A DNA stretch of 32,943 nt from an uncultured Prevotellaceae bacterium (GTDB lineage: Bacteria; Bacteroidota; Bacteroidia; Bacteroidales; Bacteroidaceae): assembly GCA_902799905.1 (NCBI GenBank), contig CADCCB010000046.1, positions 1-32,943 on the forward strand, read 5' to 3'. The notes under the pieces are model-generated. The model searched no databases. It was given only the letters and a program-made list of their open reading frames with translations, and had not been told where the DNA came from. Below, in pieces: positions 7,366-14,538 of this stretch (position 1 is the stretch's first letter; every line of letters starts with the position of its first letter). The translations under genes and the position numbers were made by a program.

Positions 7366-8427
7366 ATGGCAAACGAAATGAATGAGACGAAAAGAGATTT
7401 GACGATGTTGTCAGATGGACTGGCAATAGGTGACTCTGAATATGTGAGACTTGTCTCACTTATTTCGGATACATGGGAGAAGGCTAAAGGAAAGGCCGCT
7501 CTTGCAGTAAACACAGAACTACTCGATGCCAATTGGCAGACGGGTAGATACATCGTTGAGTTTGAGCAGGGCGGTAATGCAAAGGCTCGCTATGGAGAGC
7601 AACTGATTACCAATCTTGCTAAGGACCTCACGCGATTGAGAGGCAAGGGCTTCAGCCGCTCAAACCTTATCTATATGCGTAAGTTTTACCTGACCTTCCC
7701 AAAAAGTGAGACGCTGTCTCACCAATTGACATGGAGTCACTATTTCGAGTTGCTGAAGTGTGACGATTCCTTGGAAATGCAGTTTTACATGAAGGAGTGT
7801 ATCAACCAAGGATGGAAGGTAAGAGAGTTGAAACGGCAGATAAACTCTTCGCTATTCCAGAGACTTGCACTTAGTACGGACAAAGAGGGCGTTCTGGCTC
7901 TCGCAAGTGAAGGTCATCAGGTACAGACGGCTAATGACATCATTAGAGATCCATTTGTATTGGAGTTTACGGGCCTTCCCAAACAGAAGCGCTACAAGGA
8001 AAAAGACTTGGAGGATGCTTTGAAAGCCAACATGGAGAAGTTCCTATTGGAGCTTGGAAGGGGATTCGCTTTCATTGGGCGTCAGTATGTTGTTCCCATT
8101 GGTGCAAGACGATTCAAAGTTGATTTGGTGTTTTACCATGCCATCTTGAAATGCTACGTGTTGATAGACCTGAAACGGAACGAGATAAAACATAGCGATA
8201 TTGGTCAAATGAACTTATATCTGAACTATTTCAAGAACGAGATCTGCCAACCAGACGACAACCCACCTGTTGGCATTGTGTTGGGAGCCAGAAAAGACGA
8301 ATTGTTGATGGAATATGCTCTTCAAGGATTAGACAACCAACTTTTTGCTGCCAGATACCAACTCTACCTACCTAATCGCGAGGAACTGCAATCAGAGTTA
8401 GACAGATTGCTGGATAATACAAAGTAG
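7366..8427 (+). CDS. YhcG/DUF1016-type PDDEXK nuclease, 353 aa
   Basis: Predicted DNA endonuclease of the YhcG family. Residues ~20-175 form the helical DUF1016 N-terminal domain (TYGEQL-like segment ARYGEQLITNLAKDL; KGFSRSNLIYMRKFY). Residues ~185-340 are the PD-(D/E)XK domain, with the catalytic order visible as GARRFKVDLVFYH (Asp), then VLIDLKRNEIKHSDIGQMNL (D-x-K core plus the GQM(N)LY helix). Full length for the family. The start at 7366 is the first Met; no clear -7 box precedes it. Members often occur in defence or mobile islands, sometimes near type I restriction systems, but no partner is present here: the neighbours are a broken ORF and a toxin-antitoxin remnant. Its target is unknown. 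Confidence 0.88.
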   Translation: MANEMNETKRDLTMLSDGLAIGDSEYVRLVSLISDTWEKAKGKAALAVNTELLDANWQTGRYIVEFEQGGNAKARYGEQLITNLAKDLTRLRGKGFSRSNLIYMRKFYLTFPKSETLSHQLTWSHYFELLKCDDSLEMQFYMKECINQGWKVRELKRQINSSLFQRLALSTDKEGVLALASEGHQVQTANDIIRDPFVLEFTGLPKQKRYKEKDLEDALKANMEKFLLELGRGFAFIGRQYVVPIGARRFKVDLVFYHAILKCYVLIDLKRNEIKHSDIGQMNLYLNYFKNEICQPDDNPPVGIVLGARKDELLMEYALQGLDNQLFAARYQLYLPNREELQSELDRLLDNTK

Positions 8428-8455
8428 AAAGAAGATAGTTCAGAAATTGCCGCCT

Positions 8456-8560
8456 TTACTGAAGATAGATGAGGACATCAGGTGACCGTCTAGGAAGCAA
8501 ACTGTATTCTGCAAAATCTTTTTTGTTGTTCGTAATGATTACATTGCAACCTCCGGTCAT
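8456..8560 (-). pseudogene. C-terminal remnant of a PIN-domain toxin
   Basis: On the minus strand the frame ATG 8558-8560 to TAA 8456-8458 encodes 34 residues, MTGGCNVIITNNKKDFAEYS and then LLPRRSPDVLIYLQ. 'C..IITNNKKDF..S.LP...P' is the final strand-helix of VapC-like PIN toxins (the last acidic site lies in NKKDF). The first roughly 100 residues, with the other catalytic acids, are missing. The ATG overlaps the stop of the antitoxin-like gene as ATGA, so the fragment still sits exactly where the toxin should start, as if an internal deletion had removed the toxin body. Confidence 0.6.
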
Positions 8561-8745
8561 TTGTTCACAATGTATGCTAGACGCTCATCTTTATCAATGT
8601 CTTCTTGGGTAAAGTGCCCCATACCTCGTATTTGCTTAAACTCCTTGGGGAGTTCAGGCAGGTCTTCCCAATCAGTCACTTCGTTCGCAGCCTTAGCCTT
8701 GGCGGCACGTCGATGCGAGGTGGTGATACGACGAAGTGCAGTCAT
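8557..8745 (-). CDS. Antitoxin-like small protein, 62 aa
   Basis: Small basic-then-acidic protein (MTALRRITTSHRRAAKAKAA..., then DWEDLPELPKEFKQ...). The start at 8745 is preferred over the upstream Met at 8841 because a -7 box lies at 8771-8778, between the two. Its last codons overlap the PIN-toxin remnant as ATGA, the usual layout of a vapBC-type pair, so it is most likely the antitoxin half of a broken toxin-antitoxin operon. No DNA-binding fold can be identified confidently from the sequence alone. Confidence 0.55.
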   Translation of the reverse strand: MTALRRITTSHRRAAKAKAANEVTDWEDLPELPKEFKQIRGMGHFTQEDIDKDERLAYIVNK

Positions 8746-8770
8746 AACTCGTCCAACTTTATTCACGCTG

Positions 8771-8778
8771 CAAAAATA
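8771..8778 (-). promoter_or_regulatory. -7 promoter box for the antitoxin-like gene
   Basis: TATTTTTG on the minus strand fits TAnnTTTG and lies 25 bp upstream of the ATG at 8745. Confidence 0.55.
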
Positions 8779-8831
8779 CGAATAAAAATTGAAATAACAA
8801 GCAAAAAGAAGAAAAAAAACTATCCTCCATT

Positions 8832-8859
8832 CACCATCCACCTTCCACCATCCACCATT
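8832..8859 (+). repeat. Intergenic heptanucleotide array (CACCATC)
   Basis: Four 7-nt units CACCATC, CACCTTC, CACCATC, CACCATT, preceded by a degenerate fifth (CTCCATT, 8825-8831). It lies between divergent promoters and is not in a gene, but has the same period as the coding arrays elsewhere in the window. Confidence 0.75.
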
Positions 8860-8923
8860 TTAACATATCAGAAAAAACTCAATATTTTATCGGGGAAACC
8901 TTGCAGGTGTCGGAAAAATTTTG

Positions 8924-8931
8924 TATCTTTG
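8924..8931 (+). promoter_or_regulatory. Promoter of the 8962-12562 operon
   Basis: TATCTTTG with a -33 TTG at 8901-8903 (20-nt spacing) matches the Bacteroidetes promoter well and precedes four closely packed plus-strand genes. Confidence 0.7.
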
Positions 8932-8961
8932 CATTCAATAAAGAAATACTACACTAAGCCA

Positions 8962-9288
8962 ATGGATACTATGACACAATATGTAAAAGCCCTCATCGTT
9001 TGCTGCCTCCTGGCTGCAGGCTGCCACCTTTCAATGACGGCAACCACGCTACAGCCGTTCGATGTCTATGCCCAACTGCCTTCCACAGAGGCTTTCCTGC
9101 CCATACAGGACGTCAGTTTGGGCATTGCAGAAAACCCTCCGCTCGACCTTTGGTCGCTTGCTACCAACGGGACGCAAGAAATCTCAAATCTCAAATCTCA
9201 AACCATCTACGACCTTCAGGGCCGTCGCGTCAGTCAGCCCACGAAGGGTCTGTATATCATCAACGGCCGTTGTGTCATCATCAAATAA
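8962..9288 (+). CDS. Mini secreted protein with T9SS-like tail, 108 aa
   Basis: From ATG 8962 (alternative 8971) the protein has a signal peptide (VKALIVCCLLAAGCHLSMTA), a short linker of about 45 residues, and then a C-terminal tail IYDLQGRRVSQPTKGLYIIN... typical of proteins exported by the type IX system. There is no catalytic or binding domain in between. The linker includes the shared 42-nt module (read as PLDLWSLATNGTQE) followed by an AATCTCA heptamer array (read as ISNLKSQ). It is either a genuine small secreted peptide or a cargo protein that has lost its body by deletion; the intact frame, strong promoter and lead position in the operon favour expression. Confidence 0.65.
   Translation: MDTMTQYVKALIVCCLLAAGCHLSMTATTLQPFDVYAQLPSTEAFLPIQDVSLGIAENPPLDLWSLATNGTQEISNLKSQTIYDLQGRRVSQPTKGLYIINGRCVIIK
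9139..9180 (+). repeat. 42-nt module, copy A
   Basis: Identical over 42 bases to the minus-strand copy at 19378-19419. It contains two small stems, CGACC/GGTCG and CTTGC/GCAAG. Here it is read in the frame PLDLWSLATNGTQE. Confidence 0.9.
9180..9204 (+). repeat. Heptanucleotide array AATCTCA x3
   Basis: Three exact AATCTCA units and a partial fourth, immediately after the 42-nt module and immediately before the conserved tail ATCTACGACCTTCA. Encodes ISNLKSQ. Confidence 0.85.
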
Positions 9289-9303
9289 GGCGGAAAAAGG
9301 GGA

Positions 9304-9969
9304 ATGACGGACAGACAGACCTATATCTTCGACCTTGACGGGACGCTGCTGGACACGCTACAGGACCTGGCGGCATCCGTGAACCATGCGCTGGCGCAGT
9401 ATGGGATGCCGACGCACAGCATCGACGACGTGCGCTGCTTTGTGGGCAACGGAGTGCGGAAACTGATGGAGCGTGCCGTTCAGGATGGTGCGGACAATCC
9501 ACAGTTCGAGGCCGTATTCGCTGCCTTTCGTCAGTACTACATGGAGCACTCGCTCGACACCACCCGCCCCTACGACAGCATCACGGAGGTGCTGCACGAA
9601 CTGAAACAGCGAGGCTGCAGGATGGCTGTGGTGAGCAATAAGATGATGGCGGCCACACAGAAACTGGTGACTCATTTCTTCCCAGAGATAGAAGTGGCCA
9701 TAGGGGAGCATGAAGTGGCTGGCATCCGCAAGAAGCCTGCTCCTGACACGGTGTTCGAGGCGCTGCGACAGTTGGGTGTGGGGAAGGATACGGCCGTCTA
9801 TGTGGGCGACAGCGATGTGGATCTGATGACGGCCCGTAATAGTGGTATGCCCTGCATCAGCGTGCTCTGGGGCTTTCGCGACCGCGAGTTCCTGCTACAG
9901 CATGGTGCCACCACGCTGATAGCCCATCCCAGCGAACTGCTGACTTTTGCCAAAACAAACGAAAAATAA
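9304..9969 (+). CDS. gph: HAD-family phosphatase, phosphoglycolate phosphatase-like, 221 aa
   Basis: HAD-IA hydrolase. Motif I is FDLDGTLLDT (nucleophile and acid/base Asp), followed by a helical cap (~18-85); motif II is VVSNK (Ser/Asn with K), motif III the Lys of RKKPAPD, and motif IV GDSDVD. This is the Gph/PGP layout, so 2-phosphoglycolate or a related phosphate monoester such as pyrophosphate is the likely substrate; cytoplasmic. It starts 15 nt after the mini secreted protein and ends 5 nt before the next secreted protein, so it shares the promoter at 8924. A housekeeping phosphatase placed among secreted proteins probably reflects operon rearrangement. Close relatives have other substrates, so the exact activity is less certain than the fold. 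Confidence 0.85.
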   Translation: MTDRQTYIFDLDGTLLDTLQDLAASVNHALAQYGMPTHSIDDVRCFVGNGVRKLMERAVQDGADNPQFEAVFAAFRQYYMEHSLDTTRPYDSITEVLHELKQRGCRMAVVSNKMMAATQKLVTHFFPEIEVAIGEHEVAGIRKKPAPDTVFEALRQLGVGKDTAVYVGDSDVDLMTARNSGMPCISVLWGFRDREFLLQHGATTLIAHPSELLTFAKTNEK

Positions 9970-9974
9970 ATCAT

Positions 9975-11006
9975 ATGAGAAAAGTGTTATTGTTGAGCCT
10001 GTTGGTAAGCGCATCGGCCTGGACGCATGCTCAGACTGACCGTGCCACCACCTTGCAGGCTGCACGCTCGCTGGTGGTGACTGACAACGAGGGACAGCGT
10101 GACTACCACCTGGTGACCTCCACCAAGTCCTTCGTCATTCGTAGGGAAGACGGCAATCTGGTGCTTCCTGGTAAGCAACAGCGCTTAGCCGATGTGAAGA
10201 GCCTGAGACTGGAGGTGCCGCAGAAATTCATGCTCAGCGAAGACAGCACCACCTTTACGGCCTACGACGTGGATCATGGGCTGCTGGCCCTGAGGCGTTC
10301 GCTCCTGCTGAACAAATGGAACTCGCTGGTGGTGCCAGTAGAGGTCACAGGCCTGCAGGTGAAGGATGCCTTTGGCGAGGGTGCACAGTTGGCCGCCTGT
10401 CGCGACATCATCGAGACGGAGGCGGAGGCACAGGTCAACTTCCAGACCATTGACCTCAATACCGACGACGTGGTGCTGCAGCCCAATCAGCATTATATCC
10501 TTCGTCCCACACGCGAGCCCGACATCGCTGAGGGCAAGACATCGACCGTCAACTATGGCTCTGCGAAGGTGACTGGCCCTGCCTATCTCATTGCCGATGC
10601 CACGATGACCGCAGAAGACAAGGCTGCGCAGTTCAAGGCGATACGCTCAGAGCAGGATCAGGTGAGACTGCGCTTTTATGGCACTTATAAACTGCGCGAT
10701 GGCAGTCAGAAGTTAATCAATGTCTATCGTGTGAACGACGAGGGCAGCATCACCATGCAGACTGACTCTGTGGTGGCCAAGGCCTTCACATCATGGATTG
10801 TACAGGCTCGCAACACCAACCAGGTGCCCATCCGCTTCTATGTCGATGGCATCAGTATCAATGACGATGCAACGAGGATTGCAGAAAAATCTCCAACCTC
10901 AAACCTCAAACCTCAAACCATCTACGACCTTCAAGGTCGTAGGGTGGCCAAGGTCAGAAAGCAGGGTCTCTATATTGTAAACGGTAAAAAGGTGATTGTA
11001 AGATGA
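9975..11006 (+). CDS. Secreted protein with T9SS-like C-terminal tail, 343 aa
   Basis: Function unknown. Signal peptide (MRKVLLLSLLVSASAWTHAQ), then about 280 residues rich in beta strands (two or three sandwich-like repeats), a short TSNLKPQ linker made by a heptanucleotide array, and the tail IYDLQGRRV...GLYIVNGKKVIVR characteristic of Bacteroidetes T9SS cargo. It overlaps the downstream HExxH protein by 4 nt (ATGA at 11003-11006), so the two are translationally coupled and may act together outside the cell, for example as a surface adaptor and a hydrolase. No catalytic motif is visible. Confidence 0.75.
   Translation: MRKVLLLSLLVSASAWTHAQTDRATTLQAARSLVVTDNEGQRDYHLVTSTKSFVIRREDGNLVLPGKQQRLADVKSLRLEVPQKFMLSEDSTTFTAYDVDHGLLALRRSLLLNKWNSLVVPVEVTGLQVKDAFGEGAQLAACRDIIETEAEAQVNFQTIDLNTDDVVLQPNQHYILRPTREPDIAEGKTSTVNYGSAKVTGPAYLIADATMTAEDKAAQFKAIRSEQDQVRLRFYGTYKLRDGSQKLINVYRVNDEGSITMQTDSVVAKAFTSWIVQARNTNQVPIRFYVDGISINDDATRIAEKSPTSNLKPQTIYDLQGRRVAKVRKQGLYIVNGKKVIVR
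10895..10919 (+). repeat. Heptanucleotide array AACCTCA x3
   Basis: Three AACCTCA units and a partial fourth, directly before the same C-terminal tail sequence (ATCTACGACCTTCA) as in the 8962-9288 gene. Encodes TSNLKPQ. Confidence 0.85.
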
Positions 11007-12562
11007 AGACGACGATATTTTCCCTGATACTTTTAGGACAATGCTGTGCCATGAGCGCACAGGACTCCCTCTGGGTGCGCTACGACAACCGCTTCCAGAA
11101 GAATGTGGGCGTGTCGATAGCCAATGCCGACTCGATAGAGGTGAAGACCTCGCAGGTGAAGGTCTATAACGCCAACGGTACCACCCGTACGCTCTCTACC
11201 ACAGCGGGCAAGAGTACTGTCGTTCTGGCCAATCCAGGGCGCTATCTCCTGAAGCCCACCACCTATAGCGGCACCAACTACGAGAATCAGAATGCCACCT
11301 CGGGCTACAATTTCGCCCACTCCCTGGAAAGCGAGCACTTCGTTGTGTTCTGGGATGTGCGCTATGGCAATAATCCTGACAAGATCCAGTATCCTGGCGA
11401 CGGCAATGTGGCCAAGGCCCGCGAGGTGCTCAACATCGCTGAGAAATGCTGGAAGATGTACGCCAATGAACTGGGCTTCGTGAAGGAAGGCAGTTCGGTT
11501 ACTGACAAGTATAAGATACAACTCTATATCCCCTATCAGACAGACTGGCGGGCCGATGCCTCTGGCGTGGAAGGACAGGAGGCTGACGGCACCTGGAGCA
11601 AGACGGGCATAGGCCACTTCAATCCCTGGGCTGTCGCGGCTCGAGGAGGACACACCGTCGCTCATGAGGTAGCCCATACGTTCCAGTATCTGGTCTCTGC
11701 CGATCTGGGCGAGACTCATGGCTATAAATGGGGCTTCAATGGCGACGGCTGGGGCGACTGCGGCTGGTGGGAGAGTTGTGCCGACTGGCAGGCCTACCAG
11801 ATATTCCCTGACCGCCAGTTTACGGATGGTGAATACTTCGAACAGCATCTCAATGCGCATCATCTGAACCTGCTGCATGAGGACTGGATCTATGCCTGCT
11901 GCTACATTCAGGACTGGTGGTGCATGAAATACGGACGCGACTTCATAGGCCGACTGTGGCGGGCTTCCAATAAGAGTGAAGACCCTGTGCAGACCTATAA
12001 GCGCATGAACGGCAATATGAGTCAGGAGCAGTTCTGCAATGAACTCATGGAGGGCTACATGCGCATGGCCACCTGGGACATCGACGGGGTGCGCGATCGT
12101 GCCAAGAGCCGTATCGGACAGCACAAGAATCGCCTGAAAGTGGTCGATGCCGCTACCGCTACCTATACCACCGACTCGGCCACCTGCATACAGAACTACG
12201 GCTATCACATCACGAACATGAAGGTGGCAACAGCCGGCTCTGTGGTCAAGGCCAACTTCGTGGGACTGACCGATGCTCAGGGCTACCGCTATGTCAACAA
12301 AACACGTGCTGGCTGGCGCTATGCCTTCGTGGCCTACAGCAGCGACGGCACTCGCACCTACGGCGAGGTGAAAGCCGACAAGGAAGGCACAGCCGAACTG
12401 ACCATTCCCACAGGCTGCACCCGTCTGTTCTTTGTGGTGATGGGTGCTCCCACCGTCCACTGGCAGCATCCGTGGGACCGTTCGAAGGATGCCTCTTCCT
12501 GGACGCAGAACAACGAGCAGTGGCCCTACCAGGTGCAGTTTGAGAATACCAAGCCGCTATAG
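11003..12562 (+). CDS. Secreted metallopeptidase-like protein (HExxH), 519 aa
   Basis: Signal peptide (MKTTIFSLILLGQCCAMSAQ), a beta-rich N-terminal region (~25-90), then a catalytic-looking domain beginning near EHFVVFW (~111). The zinc site HTVAHEVAH gives HExxH at H221-H225, with a likely third ligand in WWESCADW (E257), a gluzincin-like arrangement. Secreted Bacteroidales proteins with this organisation have been annotated as DUF6055, which I suggest tentatively. The C-terminus (~390-519) is a beta sandwich without the T9SS-like tail found in its partner. Coupled by a 4-nt overlap to the upstream secreted protein. Peptidase activity is inferred from the motif only; the substrate is unknown. 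Confidence 0.75.
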   Translation: MKTTIFSLILLGQCCAMSAQDSLWVRYDNRFQKNVGVSIANADSIEVKTSQVKVYNANGTTRTLSTTAGKSTVVLANPGRYLLKPTTYSGTNYENQNATSGYNFAHSLESEHFVVFWDVRYGNNPDKIQYPGDGNVAKAREVLNIAEKCWKMYANELGFVKEGSSVTDKYKIQLYIPYQTDWRADASGVEGQEADGTWSKTGIGHFNPWAVAARGGHTVAHEVAHTFQYLVSADLGETHGYKWGFNGDGWGDCGWWESCADWQAYQIFPDRQFTDGEYFEQHLNAHHLNLLHEDWIYACCYIQDWWCMKYGRDFIGRLWRASNKSEDPVQTYKRMNGNMSQEQFCNELMEGYMRMATWDIDGVRDRAKSRIGQHKNRLKVVDAATATYTTDSATCIQNYGYHITNMKVATAGSVVKANFVGLTDAQGYRYVNKTRAGWRYAFVAYSSDGTRTYGEVKADKEGTAELTIPTGCTRLFFVVMGAPTVHWQHPWDRSKDASSWTQNNEQWPYQVQFENTKPL

Positions 12563-12603
12563 ATCAAGGCAAACATATTAGGCTATTTGAGGCTACAAAA
12601 CAC

Positions 12604-12639
12604 CAGCGAGACAAACAAACAAAATTGTTTATCTCGCTG
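12604..12639. terminator. Bidirectional hairpin between convergent genes
   Basis: An 8-bp stem CAGCGAGA/TCTCGCTG, extended inside by AAAC/GTTT, lies between the plus-strand operon end (12562) and the minus-strand gene ending at 12672. The T-run is weak on either side. Confidence 0.55.
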
Positions 12640-12671
12640 ATATTTAATTAGATATACAAAAAATCTATTGC

Positions 12672-12893
12672 CTAATACTCATCCTCGTTGAACAGGAAAT
12701 CTTCCTTAGTGGGATAGTCGGGCCAGATGTCCTCAATACTCTCATAGACATCACCCTCATCCTCTATTTCCTGAAGATTCTCAAGCACTTCCAGGGGTGC
12801 TCCTGAACGAATCGCATAGTCAATAAGTTCCTCCTTGGTGGCTGGCCAAGGCGCATCTTCCAATTTCGAAGCCAGTTCTAGTGTCCAATACAT
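12672..12893 (-). CDS. Small acidic DUF2795-like protein, 73 aa
   Basis: Short acidic protein (MYWTLELASKLEDAPWPATK..., EELIDYAIRSGAPLEVLENL...) ending DFLFNEDEY. The central 'A.WPATK.ELIDYA.R.GAP..V..NL' pattern fits the DUF2795 family found as single small genes in Bacteroidetes; the molecular role is unknown. It has its own -7 box at 12928-12935 and a hairpin after its stop, so it is monocistronic. Length is normal and nothing is unusual in composition apart from the acidity. Confidence 0.75.
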   Translation of the reverse strand: MYWTLELASKLEDAPWPATKEELIDYAIRSGAPLEVLENLQEIEDEGDVYESIEDIWPDYPTKEDFLFNEDEY

Positions 12894-12927
12894 ATTCTAT
12901 TTGTTTATCATTTTCAGAATTTGGGCA

Positions 12928-12935
12928 CAAAAGTA
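12928..12935 (-). promoter_or_regulatory. -7 promoter box for the DUF2795-like gene
   Basis: TACTTTTG on the minus strand, about 34 bp upstream of the start at 12893. Confidence 0.55.
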
Positions 12936-12941
12936 GTAAAA

Positions 12942-13514
12942 TTATTTCTTTCTGCAAGAGTTTTGCCATAGAATTTCACTATGTCCGTTGTTAAAATTTA
13001 TTTTTTTTGCCAAAATAAACAAATAATCACTCAGTCTGTTGACATATTTGATGACATCGGCACCCACGATGGCCTTCTCTGACAAGGCCAGGATGCGACG
13101 CTCGGCCCTGCGACAGACCGTGCGGCACACATGACACTGGGCAGCAGCCTGCGAACCGCCAGGCAGGACGAATCCCTGCGCTTCGGGCAGCGCTGCCACA
13201 ATGGCATCGACACGTTCCTCAAGCAGACTGGTCTCACCATCGGCCAGACGGGCAGAATCATACAGGGGTGTCTGGCTCTGATCGGTAGCCAGATGAGTGC
13301 CGATGTTGAACAGGTTGCTCTGGATGCGCAACAATAGCGCACGCTCATCGAAATCTTCGTCAAGCATGGCCACGAGCAGTCCTATGTGTGAACTCAACTC
13401 GTCCACAGTACCATAGGCCTCCAGCCGCTCGTCGGTTTTGCTGATACGGATGCCGCCTATCAGGTCTGTCATCCCCTCGTCGCCACGACGAGTGTAAACT
13501 TTTGTAATCTTCAT
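12942..13514 (-). CDS. PduO-type ATP:cob(I)alamin adenosyltransferase, 190 aa
   Basis: Transfers the adenosyl group from ATP to cob(I)alamin to make coenzyme B12; cytoplasmic. Diagnostic motifs: N-terminal VYTRRGDEGMTDLIGG (ATP loop), KTDERLEAYGTVDELSSHIG (K..R...G..DELN-type substrate site), and the C-terminal helix R..SDYLF.LA. Length is typical, though the last ~15 residues (NFNNGHSEILWQNSCRKK) are an unusual polar extension. It is the last gene of a run 15669-12942 (AraC regulator, cupin lipoprotein, methyltransferase-like protein), 9 nt after the gene upstream, so it may be cotranscribed with them; the functional link is not obvious. Confidence 0.88.
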   Translation of the reverse strand: MKITKVYTRRGDEGMTDLIGGIRISKTDERLEAYGTVDELSSHIGLLVAMLDEDFDERALLLRIQSNLFNIGTHLATDQSQTPLYDSARLADGETSLLEERVDAIVAALPEAQGFVLPGGSQAAAQCHVCRTVCRRAERRILALSEKAIVGADVIKYVNRLSDYLFILAKKINFNNGHSEILWQNSCRKK

Positions 13515-13523
13515 TGTCTTAGG

Positions 13524-14042
13524 TTAAAAGTTAACGATATAATGATGTGGCTGCCGTTTCTTGTCGAAGAACACGATACCACAATAATAAAGGTCGAAGG
13601 CCACTGTGACGCGACGGTCATGGGCTATGCTGTGCCATAGGGCCATCTGTTTGTAGATATCCTGAAACACCACCACCGACTGCTCACCGCAGCGGTTCAG
13701 CAGGTTGTCATAGTTTTGGGCAATGGGCACAACGGCCAGTTCCACCTCGTCGGTATCCTCTACCCGCTCGGCCTTCCTGCAGCCAGCCCGCACATAATCC
13801 ATGACCCCTACCCTGTCGATGACCTGCCTCGGCTGACGGTCGTTGGCCAGCCGAAAATAGAGAAGCCCCAACTTACGCTTCTGCCAGTCGCCGTCGTCGG
13901 GCAACTCGTCATAGGCATAATAGGGCCACTTCTCATTGATGACATAGCGCACGAAGCGATAGTCTGTAGGCGACTGGATGCCGAACCCCCTACAGTGGAA
14001 GATACGCCTGAGCCATACCCATGTCCTCGTCACACGGTTCAT
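13524..14042 (-). CDS. Methyltransferase-like protein, 172 aa
   Basis: The N-terminus (FGIQSPTDYRFVRYVINEKW..., YYAYDEL) and C-terminus (VTVAFDLYYCGIVFFDKKRQ...) match the ends of a Bacteroidales family usually annotated as class I SAM-dependent methyltransferases, which run to roughly 230-260 residues. Here the central part is short and I see no glycine-rich SAM loop, so it may be inactive or a divergent short form. It overlaps the cupin gene by 4 nt (ATGA) and is followed after 9 nt by the adenosyltransferase, so it is mid-operon. Confidence 0.55.
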   Translation of the reverse strand: MNRVTRTWVWLRRIFHCRGFGIQSPTDYRFVRYVINEKWPYYAYDELPDDGDWQKRKLGLLYFRLANDRQPRQVIDRVGVMDYVRAGCRKAERVEDTDEVELAVVPIAQNYDNLLNRCGEQSVVVFQDIYKQMALWHSIAHDRRVTVAFDLYYCGIVFFDKKRQPHHYIVNF

Positions 14043-14509
14043 AGCGGAATCTCTGGATGCTGCACGGCCAGCGGCAGACTATCCTGCGAGAGATAGAACA
14101 TGTAGAGGATGACGGGCTTCGTGCCTCGGTTCTCGCCGTGGTGGATAGTGTTCACCATCTCCACGACAGCCTCGCCCTCATGCACGGTCTTCTCCTTGCC
14201 GTCCTGTCCGATAATGGTCAGTTCGCCCTGCACCAGAATGCCGTAGTTCATCACGGGATGATGGTGCCAGCCCAGTTTCTGACCAGCAGGGAACTCATAC
14301 TTCACAGCCACCAGTTCTGGGCGGCCCTGCAGATAGTCTGGCAGTTCCACGCCGTCCCAACTCTGCGAGGTACGGATCAGTTCTTCACTCTTCACCGCCT
14401 GGGCGGCATTGTCGTCTTGCGTACGCGACTCCTTGCAAGAGGAGAAGCCAACCGTCGTTGCGCCGCAGATGAGGGTGGCGGCGAGCACCCATAGAATCAT
14501 TCTTTTCAT
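14039..14509 (-). CDS. Cupin-domain exported protein, 156 aa
   Basis: Signal peptide or lipoprotein signal (MKRMILWVLAATLICGATTV..., with Cys in FSSC) followed by one cupin barrel. The metal-binding motif 1 is visible as GWHHHPVMNYGILVQGE, and motif 2 in HEGEAVVEMVNTIHHGENRG (His-rich). Such periplasmic cupins often have dioxygenase, isomerase or sensor roles; which applies here cannot be told. It is encoded 29 nt after the membrane AraC regulator and couples to the methyltransferase-like gene. Its signal peptide starts like that of the DUF3089 protein next to the second AraC gene (MKRM..WMLAAILICG), which hints that the two AraC-linked exported genes descend from a common arrangement. Confidence 0.75.
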   Translation of the reverse strand: MKRMILWVLAATLICGATTVGFSSCKESRTQDDNAAQAVKSEELIRTSQSWDGVELPDYLQGRPELVAVKYEFPAGQKLGWHHHPVMNYGILVQGELTIIGQDGKEKTVHEGEAVVEMVNTIHHGENRGTKPVILYMFYLSQDSLPLAVQHPEIPL

Positions 14510-14538
14510 CGTATTTAGTTATAGTTGTTCACGCTCAT

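Noticed and set aside
11033-12469. 478-codon open frame on the minus strand inside the HExxH gene
   Set aside because: It is antisense to a gene with signal peptide and zinc motif, has no recognisable domain, and long antisense frames are expected in GC-rich coding DNA.
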